DNA of 64,000 nt, from assembly GCA_028023455.1 (NCBI GenBank), contig JAQFVV010006353.1, positions 2,853,135 through 2,917,134 on the forward strand. The letters run 5' to 3'. Shown piece after piece: positions 10,721 to 21,900 of this stretch. Made by a program: the position numbers and the translations under genes. The stretch comes from Epiperipatus broadwayi. Its lineage: Eukaryota > Onychophora > Udeonychophora > Euonychophora > Peripatidae. The notes beneath the pieces are model-generated. The model worked only from the letters and a program-made list of their open reading frames with translations. It ran no database searches and had not been told where the DNA came from. Numbering within the stretch: position 1 is the stretch's first letter; the number at the start of each line of letters is the position of its first letter.

Positions 10721-13019
10721 TTGAATCTGAGGCTTTTAATCTCATAAAGATATTCTTTGATATAAAACAAAGTTGATTTTTGAAGTAAATGATGGGAAGG
10801 CTATTTTTTTTGTATATATATGGTGCATTTAGTTGAATTTTACTTGAAAAAGTCTATTTGGTAATAGATTAATTCATGGTTTTGGAAGAATTTTACTAAA
10901 ATTTTGTTTATTTTGGCTAGTATTGTAATGTTATATGAATTTCTACTTTATCAGGCAACTGAGAAGAAAGACTGTGGTGTTTCTTGATCTTTAAGTCAGT
11001 CATAAAAAGCCAATAAACTCACCACACTGGCTAATGCATGTTGGTGAGCAGCACATCCATGTTTGCATACTTACATAATAATAACAACTGCATTGACAAG
11101 AACATATGGAATGGACTTTAGAATTTGCCCTGATTGATTCCTTTAAGGCCTTCAAGAGGAATCAAAGAGTGTCCTTTCTGTTAACAGCAAACTTCTTTTC
11201 GCAGCCTCTATTTTATATATAAAATAAAAAAGCAACTTTTTTAAACAAAAGTGAGTATTTAAACTTTTATATTTTTTTTTAAAAACTTAAATGTAAGTTT
11301 TTAAAGATACTGTAACCATATTAATTTTTTAAAGTAAAAAGTTGCTTTTGAAATAATTGTAACTTTTAAACTTTTAGCAAAAAAACAAAGCAAAACGTGA
11401 AGCTATTCTCTTTACATTTTTTTTTTGTCTAAATACGATTATTTTATTTATTTTTGCTGGAAGGCAAGTTAAACCAAAAAGGGTTAGATGAAAGACTTAT
11501 AAGTTAAAACAATAAAAAAATAATAAATTTTTAATACTTGTCTGTTTTTTTGTCTAAATTTTAAGCAACTATTTCAATACCTAGTTTTTAAGCTAAATTA
11601 CATGTAATGAGGTTTGACATCTGTAAGATGCCTCTAAAGTATATTATTTAAAAAAATATTTTCTTTTTTGCTTTAAACTATTTTTATAACAACAAAGGAA
11701 AGAGGTAAAAAGATTACAGAAGATAAAAAAATGAAGAAAACGAAATCTTGTCAAGAAAACCTGAAAATTAAAGGTTTATTACAAGATTAAAAGCAATCAT
11801 TGTACAATTATATAAGAACTTTAGATAAGATAAGAGATTTAATGCTTAGATTAGCAATAACGAAAATTGAAGTATAAACAACTTAAAATGTTTGCTTGTA
11901 AGTTAAGAGGATGACATTTTATTTTTAATTACATACTATAATATTTCTATCATTTATTTTTAATTGTTAAATGTTTTTGGAAAAATTATAAGTATATTTA
12001 AACTTTTCATATACAGTACATTCAATTGTTAGAAATGATACATGGATTAGCTTAACATGCAGCACTTCAAGTGGGATTGTCCTTCTTTCATTTTCAAGTG
12101 TTGCTGATTTGTCGACAGATGCATGAGAATTAAATCTGGATCTTTAGATCTAAGAAGCAGTGTTTTTTAAAACAGTCACTTTAATTAAACAAGCAAGAGA
12201 AATTGAGATTTTTATCTCTTTTTTACTTCTTTTTACTTTAATTAAATATAAAAAATTTTCAGTGAATTAATTACGAAATTCAATGAGTGTATTTTTAAAT
12301 CTATACTGCCATCTAGTGTGCATCACTAAAAACTTACTGAATTAATATTAACATGAGTTGGAATTTGGTATACCAAGACTGTTATATTGGACACTTTTGG
12401 ATAATCACATTTTCATATTGTATTGTCATCAATACCAAAACATGTACAAAATTTGAAAAAATCTGTTTGATAGAAGTGTGTTTAATATCAGAAACAATAC
12501 TTGATCCAAATCAACAAACAAACAGAATTTCTAAGTTGAACGAAATTAGCTAATGACTGTATAATACTTTTTTCTTTTGCTTGTATTTGTAATTTTACTT
12601 AGAAAAACATTTTTTTAACATTTGCGACAATACCATAAGAATTGATCAACATGAATACTTATATAAGCATGCAAAACAATCCTGAATAGAAAAGTTCACC
12701 TTCCAGGAACATGATCAACAATTTTGTTGTACCTTTGATCCACAGAATGTCAATCTAGTTTGCATGGAATGATATAACAGGAAGAAAAAGATTAAGGAGG
12801 CATGGTTTATTGACAATTGCAATCCCATTATTAAAAGAAAGAAAACAGTATTCCACTTTTGACCAAATGAATATGTAAAAATCTAATTTAAATAATTATG
12901 CTTTCATAATTATTACTCAATATTAATAGGACAGCAGTCCTAGCCAATCAGTGAGAGCTATGAATCTGGTGAACTCCACTGAAAGTGCACTCAGCAAAAC
13001 TACTGATCTGGTATTATAT
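10721..13019. other. AT-rich unique sequence
   Basis: The segment 10930-11210 is more complex in composition than its surroundings, but I could not identify it. A short family A-like word (CTGCCATCTAGTGTGC) occurs near 12306. A 66-codon frame at 12353-12553 has no recognisable family. Confidence 0.35.
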
Positions 13020-13345
13020 AATGAATATACCAATAGCTCTTTAACAAGCTTTTCAAAATATCTCTATCCCCAGGTTGGTTTCATGCTTTTGGCATTCCTC
13101 AGTGAGGTGCTAGGATATTCAAGCTTTAGATTTAAAATATCAGGCCAATCCCAAAACTTCATGTAATGGTTAACTATGAAGTAAAAAAGCTAAAATTTTC
13201 AGCTATCCATATGTCTTCAAATCCAACTATCTAACTTAAATAGCCTTATGGGAATAAACCAAATTCAGATACACCATATATCAATAGCTTTAGTCTTAAG
13301 TTCATCATATAACATTTGTGATACAAGCTTACTAAATTAAGTCAC
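13020..13345 (-). repeat. Family B copy B2
   Basis: Runs in the minus orientation from the motif near 13100 to the family end word AAGTCACATGAT at 13340. It contains the family B hammerhead-like motif. A 71-codon open frame over this copy is repeat sequence, not a gene. Confidence 0.6.
13056..13122 (-). ncRNA. Hammerhead-ribozyme-like motif, family B copy B2
   Basis: Minus strand: CACCTCA, CTGAGGA (13097-13103), stem II AUGC and GCAU around CAAAA (13083-13096), GAAA (13079-13082), CCA, then ACC where GTC is expected. Stem I pairs ACCUCA with UGGGG and, across an internal loop, AAUAUC with GAUAUU. The lost GUC triplet suggests inactivity. Confidence 0.45.
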
Positions 13346-14379
13346 ATGATCTATGATTTGCTTTCCTTGCATATGATCTTTATTATTCTGTTGTTAGTTT
13401 TAATATGAATCCATGTATATGTTTTAAATCAATGATCTAAAGAATCTTCTGAAACTTTTATTTAAAATGTTCTATTTGGAATTGACTTTAAATTAACTCA
13501 GACTATAGTTTCATGGTTTTAATGTGTGATTTATATAATGTCATCAGATGATAACAGGTTAAGTTTATCAAGGCAACCTCTATAAATAAAAAAAATGTAT
13601 TCCACCTTTCATTCTGGTATATGATCTTAATAACTGACTGAGATTTTGATAATCTAGAAGTTTTAACAAATCCCATATAAAGTGCAAATATAACCCAATG
13701 TAAATATTCCAATTATTAAATAATTCATGTTCATTGGACAATCAATATTTTCATATTAAATGCTGAGATTATATTTTGCTCACTGAAATAATTAAGTTAA
13801 GTCTAACAAATACAAAATCACATAAGTTTCTTCATACACACTTTTCAAAAGAAAATATCATGGTATGGCATTACAAATGTCACTAATGTAACATTATACT
13901 GCAGTGAAAGGTCCATGCTCTAAAACTATTTTACTTATGTGGAATAAATCAAGTGAAAAGTATTCAAATGTTAAAATAAACAGAGATTTTATATAACAAT
14001 TTCTCATCGGAACTCTATCTCACAATCTTCTGTGACACCATTTGAATTCAGCATCAAAAATGTAGGTGGATACTTGTAACAACACCTAAGAATAAGTCTA
14101 CACTACCAATCCTTTCCATTACATAATCAGAAATGTATAATGATTGTTTAAGTTACGATGGGTAAGTAGTAATACAGAGGCCATCAGATGTAACAACATA
14201 AACACAAACAATAAATAGCAACTATTCCCCTTTACAAAATCATACTTCTCTCCAAAATACCAAATATCTTCTTTTCTCCCCCTGTGGAAAAATATCAGCT
14301 CACTTCTAGCAACATCTCCAGAGACATATTTGGACATCAACAATAACAACTTAATGTGTTATTTCAAAATATGTTCGCT
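13346..14379. other. AT-rich unique sequence, nothing recognised
   Basis: Two minus-strand frames (13503-13712 and 14119-14349) lack family features. Confidence 0.35.
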
Positions 14380-14384
14380 GAAAG

Positions 14385-14582
14385 CAAAATACTACTAAAA
14401 CATCACACAATCAGCATTTCCTAGGCTCTTCACTGATGAAATCCACAAGCTAAAAATTAGCCAGGAGATATTGGATGCATAAGGACTAGATAGGAAATTT
14501 TATGTATAAACCTTTTAGCTTCCATTGATTACTATGAGTTGCACTAGGTGGCACTACTGCATGGAGAGTTTGCTACTGTTTT
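14385..14582 (+). repeat. Family A copy A2, half element
   Basis: Single-orientation copy running from the hammerhead-like region (14415-14475; CTGATGA intact, GAAA changed to AAAA) through the conserved body (TCCATTGATTACTA, GTGGCACTACTGCATGG) to the GTTTTGAAAAC end. There is no inverted partner. Confidence 0.6.
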
Positions 14583-14884
14583 GAAAACTATATATTTTGA
14601 TTTTTGAAATTAAATTAAATCTTAATTACTTGTTAATTAACCACATGGACATTTTTTGCATAAGGTGATTTGACATATTTGATCCTCTACAAAGTTAAAT
14701 CATATACCATATACTAAGTCAAAGCTCTGCCTTACAAATGATGAAAGACAACAAAATACATAATGCTCCCTCATTGAAATGAAGATCAATCTCCCTACTA
14801 TTTGCTAGTTTTTTTCAGAAATCCCTTTTGTTACTAATCTTACCAATTTCATTTTGTGTGCCCTCATGGGTACTAGATGTACTA

Positions 14885-15075
14885 TTTTTTACAAACACCT
14901 TTACACCACATAGTGGAAGCTTTAGTAATCAGTATATGCCAGATAGTACTGCTTAATAAATCTCTAACTAGTGCTGCCTTATCCAACAACTCCCAGAACA
15001 GTTTCAAGCTTATAGCTTTTATCAGTGAAGAATTCTGGATCCTGGAATAGGGTACTTGGGTCTTTTAGAGTTATT
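14885..15075 (-). repeat. Family A copy A3, decayed
   Basis: Minus-orientation copy with the order GGATCC, TTCACTGATAAAAGC, AAGCTTGAAACTG, GTTGGATAAG, body, CCACTATGTGG. The core has CUGAUAA, so the ribozyme-like motif is broken. Confidence 0.5.
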
Positions 15076-15080
15076 ATACT

Positions 15081-17336
15081 TTTTCTCTAGAAGCTATTTT
15101 TTACTTTTTTTGTTTTATTATCAAATTACTAGTGCAAATTAAAAAAAAAAACATGTGTATGTCTTTAATCTAAGCCAATATGTGTGTATACTTATATAGA
15201 TGTAAAACAAGTTCATTATTTACATTTAAAGATGTCCATAATTATTTAACAATTATAGAGATCTTTATTACTTGTCAGGGATTGACAAAAAAAAAGAATT
15301 TTCTGCTGGACAGAATTTCTATAAGCAAGAGTTTTATGACCTGTTATTGACATTAGATGCACATTTATATATGCCCAAAAGCATGCCAAACACAGACATT
15401 AAAAAGATTAAAACAATAAAAAAAAAAACTATGACCAAAAATTGATCTTAGTATACATAGTCAGACATGGAGCATGGGAAGAATATTAGACAGTAAAACA
15501 ATACCTGATTCCATTGTTCCCTTAAGAAATTTCTATTTTGCCTATGTAGTCTTATTGTATTTAACCGAGTATATGTAAAAAGTTATCATATAAACATTTT
15601 TTTTTGTTACATACTATGTATAAATCTTTGTAAATCCCAATAAAGTTTATGTTGAAAGATAACTAATAGTTCAACCAGATTTATACAAATAATTCAGTTG
15701 AAACTTAAATGAGAAGATACATATGAATACTGCCAAATGTGGATTTAATTTAAATGGCCATTATGTGATATTTTACATTGTTATAAAGTAAGTTTACCTA
15801 AAAAAGATCCAAAGGGTGCCAAATACTTTATAAATACCTGTTCACTTAAAGTTGTCATATGACCCCATCTTACATAATGCCTACATACTGCTGCTTAGTA
15901 ACACTTTTTTCTCTCTCCAAATTTATGTTACCTAATACCCACTTTAGTAATCATTAGATGCTAGATTCTGGGATGCTTATTAAATCTCTACTCAGGGCTG
16001 TTTCTTGGCATAAAAAGACAATGTAATATGTAAAATTGAATTTTAATCTTTTATATTATCAACTATATCTTATATGGTTCAATGCAATGCTTCTGGTTCT
16101 CAAGAACCATGAATTGTGGCTCCAGTTCTGTCTTTTTAGTGCTCAAACTTTTTATGAACTCACAAGTAGTTCATCATTATTATTAAGCTATGCTGAGTTA
16201 TAGTGGACTTTGTGTTTTAATGGTCATCACATTTTCTTGTTATCTTATAATCTCAGTATTAATTCTTGATAGATGAACAAACATTGGAAATATTTTATAA
16301 CTGCAGGCAGAATTAGCAATTTTAGGTAGCTAGCCCATAGATTAACTATATATTAATTGTTAATAAATAAGTGTCTTGTAGCAGCTGAATAGTGAATATT
16401 TTAGGTAAATTTAAGTTGATCACATAAAGTTGTTGATGAATTGATTGTAATATGATGAAGCTCCAACCATTGAATGAGAAATTGCTATACTCATAATGAT
16501 CATTAGTTTATGGATTAGTTATATTGCCATAAATTCTGTATTTTATTATGAGAAAATCAACAGTACTTTAACACTGCTGCAAATAATAAAGTAATTTGTT
16601 TGGAGTGCCTCGGTGAAGGGCATTCATAGAAATTCAATTTTCCTCACTCCCTTGCAGCTATCTATAGTTTTATTTTGCTGGGTGTTCATTAATTTGATGG
16701 TAGAAAGGGAAATTAAAATAATATTCAATTATTAGTTTAAAATAAAATCTGAAGACAGCAGTATTCATAAACATTAGGAACAAAATGATTTAACCCTTAC
16801 TTATCACTCATTGATTGCTAGGTTCTTTGATCTCTGGTTTCAAAATTATTTGTGACATTACTTTGAAAACATTTTTGTTCAAAAATGATTATTGTTAAAA
16901 ATGGATCTTTTGATAATTTATTCAAATATAATATTTATTTAAAAATAAGTATATATATCATTACACTTTAATTTTATTTGGATATGTTTTATTTTGAAAA
17001 ATATGACTTAAATGCAAAGATAATGATAGAAATAGAAAGAAATTTGTAGCAGTAAGATTAATATTCTTCTTAAACATTTTTAACATGGTTCTCCATTATG
17101 TGTATAATATTTTAAAAATTATGAATGCAATTTTAAATTTTAATATAAAATTTTATAGATTTACAACTGTTTCATATTTATTCATTCACATTTTAAAAAT
17201 AAACTTGAACTAAGAAAAATATCATTAATTTTATTTTTTTCACTAGCATAGTTAACTTTCTTTTGTACTGTCCAAAAAAAAAAGTTCATCATTTTCATTA
17301 TTTATTATCTTTATTTTTGTTTTTTTTCTGTATTAT
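15081..17336. other. AT-rich sequence with traces of families A and G
   Basis: Weak family A traces lie at 15880-16010 (minus) and a family G copy at about 16080-16190. No gene recognised. Confidence 0.35.
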
Positions 17337-17340
17337 CAAA

Positions 17341-18315
17341 GTTCAAATATGATTTTTTTTAGAATGTTTTTTCTTTGTAATCTTATATTTTTAGCAATTC
17401 AAGTTTCAATTTTTTAAATTTTAATACAGAATAAAGATTTAATATTAAAATCAAATGTAGAATGATTACCAATGAAAATGTTTTACCAAGTTGCAGGGTT
17501 AAAATGTAAAATCCAAACGTTTTCAAATATAATTTTTTTAGAATGTTCTGCTTTGTAATCTTATATTTCTAACAAATGAAGTCTCAATTTTTAAAGTTGT
17601 AATACAGAAGTTTAATATTAAAATCAAATGTAGAATGATTACTAAAATTGCCACTAGGGTGAACAATGAAAATATTTCACCAGTTGCAAGGTTAAAATGT
17701 AAAATCTAAAAGTTTTCAAATATGAATTTTTTTAGAATTTTTTTTTTTTTTTGGAAATCTTGTATTACTAAGAATTCATGTTTCAATTATTTAAATTGTA
17801 ATACAGAATAAAGGTTAGTAGTAAAATCAAATGCAGAGTGATTACTAAAATTGCCACCAGGGTGAACAATGCAAATATTTCACCAGTTGCAGGGTTAATT
17901 AAAATGTAAAATTTAAAAGTTTTCAAATATAATTTTTTAAAAATATTTTACCTTTGTAATCTTATATTTCTAACAAATCAAGTGTCAATTTTTTAAATTT
18001 TAATACAGAGATTTAATATTATTAACCAAATACAGAATGATTACTAAATTTGCCACCAGGGTGAACAATAAAAATATTTCACTGATTGCAAGGTAAAATT
18101 GTAAAATCTAAAAGTTTATAAATATGATTTTTTTAAGGATGTTTTTTATTTGTCATCTTATATTTCTAACAAATCAAGTTTCAATTTTTTAAATTCTAAT
18201 ACAGAATAAAGATTTAATATTATAATCAAATGTAGAATGATTACAAAAACTTGAATCAGGGTGAACAATAAAGATGTTTCACCAGTTGAAGGATTAAAAT
18301 GTAAAATCTAAAAGC
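17341..18315. repeat. Tandem satellite, five units of about 178-207 bp
   Basis: The word TTCAAATAT followed by a T tract recurs at 17341, 17519, 17712, 17919 and 18113. Each unit continues with TTGTAATCTTATATTTCTAAC, TCAATTTTTTAAAT, TAATACAGA, AATCAAATGTAGAATGATTA and CACCAGTTGCAGGGTTAA. Unit length varies through small indels. Divergence between units suggests an older array. Confidence 0.85.
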
Positions 18316-18320
18316 TCTAA

Positions 18321-19367
18321 GGTGTTTTTAAAATCTTTTTTTACATATTTATTTTAAGTTCCAAAATTTAATACAATATAAATTATCATTTGAAAACAAA
18401 ATTGTTTTCATTATTATATACATTTATTACTACTAGAAGCATTAAAAGATAATACTTTAATTAATGTAAATATTTATTTTTAAATGTAATGTGTTGTAAT
18501 GCAATGATTGTCAATATGTTAATACATCATTCAGAAGATATTTTTGTAAGTTAATATAAGTGTATAAATATATGGTAAAACAAAGATGTTCATGAACTAC
18601 AGATATAAGTAACACAATCTGGATGTTCACATGTATTGCACTGGCCATGAAATGAAAAATTATTCCGTATGATGACTGGATTACTCAGTCGATAGCCAGA
18701 GTGACCCAGGCAGAATGCTGGTACTATAAAGTGTTACGAATCATACACAGATGAATCTGGATGTGTATATATAAAAATTTAAATTGTTTCTTTGATGGTA
18801 AATCAAATTACTAGGCAATAGACCTAGCACTGCTTGTACTTGCGATACATTTTAATACAATTTATGTAAGATATTAATATTTAGAGCTAATATTTAAATC
18901 ATTACAATTGAAGTATATAATTTAACTCACATACAATTTTTTATAAACTTTATCATCAGATGCACTGATTAGTCTACTTGAGTCCCAAAAACTATATAAC
19001 AAAATGTCAACCAATAACTAAAGACCTACTTCAAACTGCAGATCATTCCAGCCAGGTCTAAATTCTTTTTTGTTTGGATTAATTGTTTGAACTTTGTTCA
19101 TTTTTGTGTACTCCATGAATATTTTTGTATTTGTTTGGTCATTAAAATACTTTAAAAATTATAAGATTTGTATTTTACCAAAAATCTTTAGGAAAGTATC
19201 TAGGTATCTAAGGTAAAAATAAAAGGCAATTGGTATTGATCTTCCAAAAGTAGTATCCATCTGATTTTAACAGTGACCCAACATTTGTTTTAAATTTTAT
19301 TATATTTTTCTGATAATCATCAAATATGAAATCAATTTCTGATAATAAGGATGTTCTTCAAAGATTG
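18321..19367. other. AT-rich sequence with one small putative insertion
   Basis: An 11-bp direct repeat (AATCTGGATGT at 18617-18627 and 18753-18763) brackets about 125 bp. Inside lies GATGACTGG, then CTCAGTCGATAG, a degenerate relative of the family D motif. The rest shows nothing. Confidence 0.35.
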
Positions 19368-20310
19368 TTACATTTTATTTTTTAACTGTCAATCTTATCC
19401 CACTCATAACTTTAACATGATCCATTCTAGACAAATATAGTAATGACTATAACTAATCATTTATTAAACTAGAGATTATCTCTAGCCCAGATATAAATTT
19501 TAAATCTCAGTTAAAAATTAATATGTCTGTTTCTTTTTTTTAAAATTAAATGCACATACATAGAATGATTCAACTTCATTTTTCTTTTTCCATGTATAAA
19601 TATCTTTTATAGATGTATTTTTAATAATCTCCACACCATCTTAAAAGACAATTAACCCCAAGATGCATTTTGTACTGAACCAGCACTCATCAGTTGGTGC
19701 AGGTCTTGATCTTTCGTATATATCTTTATCATATGTACAGTATTTATCAATAAACAGGGAATTTGAACTCAGACTTTCAAGCACCCACCAACTATCCACA
19801 CTATCTCATAGAACTGATATACATGACCACATACATATAGAAAAAATAAATAATCACCAATATACATATTTCATGCTAATCCAGCATTCATCAATTGGTC
19901 CAGATTATCATCTCCCACATATATATATAATCAGTGTTCAGTTTATATTAAGATAGCAAATCCTCACACTATAATGAACAGGCTTCAATCTATTCCAACC
20001 TCCAACTTTTCAGCTATCCATATCAGTGAAAATCCGATGATGGAAAGTCCAAATCTCATGCTGATACCAACATTATTTATCAATAGTAAATTGTAACATT
20101 TTGTTTTACAAGTGTCAATTCACAACTTTGATATGATTCACTGTAGATAAATACATTAATGATTATCACTAATTGCTTATTAAACTAGAGATTATCTCTA
20201 GCCGACACATAAGCTTTAAACTTCATTTAAAGACTAATTTATCTGATTTATTAATTAAACACACACACAAGGAAAAATTCACTTTCATTTCTCCTTATCT
20301 TAACAACCAT
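19368..20310. repeat. Family C copy C2 flanked by about 200-bp direct repeats
   Basis: A segment of roughly 200 bp (19368-19590) recurs in the same orientation at 20093-20310, sharing the order ACAAATA, AAACTAGAGATTATCTCTAG and TTCACTTTCATTT-like ends. Between them lie two minus-strand family C cores (19660-19715 and 19851-19905) and a tRNA-promoter-like stretch (about 19752-19815, minus) with B-box-like GAGTTCAAATTCCC. The first core has AAAA for GAAA; the second has TTGATGA. Direct terminal repeats around an internal body are like PLE pseudo-LTRs formed from tandem partial copies. Confidence 0.6.
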
Positions 20311-20449
20311 CGCATTACCGCAAACTCTTAAAACACTTGAATAAAGACATCTTAAAAGACAAACGATCTTGAAAATGCATTTTAAATAACTTAAAAAAAA
20401 TTGTTGCAGAAGAATTTTTATCAAAATAATAATGAAATCATTAGTTTGA

Positions 20450-20510
20450 TCACCGGAAGTGACATACTGACACGTGATTTTAAATGAAGTACGAAGCTCC
20501 GGAAGTGATA
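20450..20510. promoter_or_regulatory. Candidate promoter: two ETS motifs and an E-box
   Basis: CCGGAAGTGA, the high-affinity ETS/GABP-type site, occurs twice in the same orientation (20453-20462 and 20499-20508), 46 bp apart start to start, with a palindromic CACGTG between them (20471-20476). Local CpG content is clearly above that of the surroundings. In animals, ETS pairs of this kind mark housekeeping core promoters. No first exon could be identified on either side. Confidence 0.4.
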
Positions 20511-20599
20511 AAATGAACTGCGATTCTAGGACCTTAAGATCTAGAATTCGTTACTCTTCCACTGTTTTAATCTTCGCAAGGGCTATGTTAATCATCTTA

Positions 20600-21424
20600 A
20601 TTAGCAAAGAATAAAATTAATATTTTTTTTAAATTTGTGTGTGCGTGCATGTGTGTGAGTGTGAATTAACAATGAATGCTTTTTCTAATGTCGATTAAAT
20701 CGTTCATGATGTTATTTTATTTAATTTTTTAAAATGATTCACGGATATTGTAATAATACTATTTTTTTTTTTTTAGAAATTCGTAGTTTTTAATAATAAT
20801 AATAAAGACAGGTGTATTCTTTAAACCACTCGTCTCAAACTTATAAATAAGCAAAATGAAAGTGCTTTAATTTCTCTCTGTAGGATTTTCTTTTAGAGTC
20901 ATAAGAAAGTTTATTAAAGCAAATTACACCATTATGTTTTGTAGCTGACACAAAGAACTTCTGCCTTAGTAATAGTAATCACAGAAACTGAGCTATTACA
21001 GTCAGCAGTAAGCAAAGGCTTTTAAAATGAAACTGGATACTTTTTATGTAAAATGTTTTAAGAACAAAGACTAAAAAGGATATGTTTTAAATACAAACTT
21101 TTTTGTTTTTACTGAAACTTCAAAAACATATATTGCTTCTTGTGACGATTTTTATTTGTTATTTATAAAAAACGAAAGTAAACTAGCTGTAGGAAGTCAA
21201 GCAAAAATGATGAAGGCGATCGAACTTATTAGCATACGTTTCAACGTGTATTTATTTTCAAATTCACCTTTTAGTGGATAGGGAATGCAAAAAAAGACAA
21301 TTAAAGTTTATATATATGAGGAGAAAATATCTTGGTTTAGGTGATTGATATTAGTTAAAACTAATAATAATAAATAAAACAATTTTGATTTCACATTTCA
21401 ATCAAATGCTGTATATTATCAGAA
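20600..21424. other. Unique AT-rich sequence downstream of the promoter-like cluster
   Basis: Contains a (GT)n-like run at 20637-20665 and T tracts. No open frame with coding character; if a transcript starts at 20.5 kb its first exon is not visible to me. Confidence 0.35.
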
Positions 21425-21900
21425 TCATTTTGATTCATTATTAATCCAGGCAGGATGATCTCTTCATGTTTAATCTAGTTTTCCCTATCTTTCGCCTCTC
21501 TTTTCCATATCGTACCAGCCAATCCTTCTTTATTTTATACACCCATCTTACATGCGGTCTCTTTCTAGATCTTTTGGGATCCAATTTAAGATTTCAACTG
21601 TCCATTTATTATCATCTTTTTTAGAAAATTGTCAATTTTAAGCATATTCACTGTCTTCCAGTTAAATGTTCAAGTCTCAAATCCATAAGTAAAAAATGGT
21701 GAAACACATCTATTAAAAATCTTATTTGTCACACACGTAGTCATATTACTTTTTAATTTTAAGTGACTTTTACCAAAAGCACTCCGTCCAAGTTTAATTC
21801 TTTGAATATATTTTCCAAATTATTGAAGAGAGTATATACATAATATGTTCTGATATTTAGTATTCTTAACGTTTAATGATCATTAATATTATTTAGTCAC
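21425..21900 (-). pseudogene. Decayed LINE 3' end
   Basis: On the minus strand this aligns by eye with 38511-38965 and 49495-50165, the C-terminal region of a non-LTR retrotransposon polyprotein (tail motif GHIARR.DNRWT...LNW). Recognisable pieces include the reverse complement of CATCTTACATGCGGTCTC, of CAATTTAAGATTTCAACTGT and of AAATCCATAAGTAAAAAATG. Indels and stops are frequent, so it is the oldest of the four copies. Only the 3' kilobase or less survives, the usual 5' truncation of target-primed insertion. Confidence 0.6.

Noticed and set aside
12951-13166. 71-codon frame
   Set aside because: Covers family B copy B2; repeat sequence read as protein by chance.
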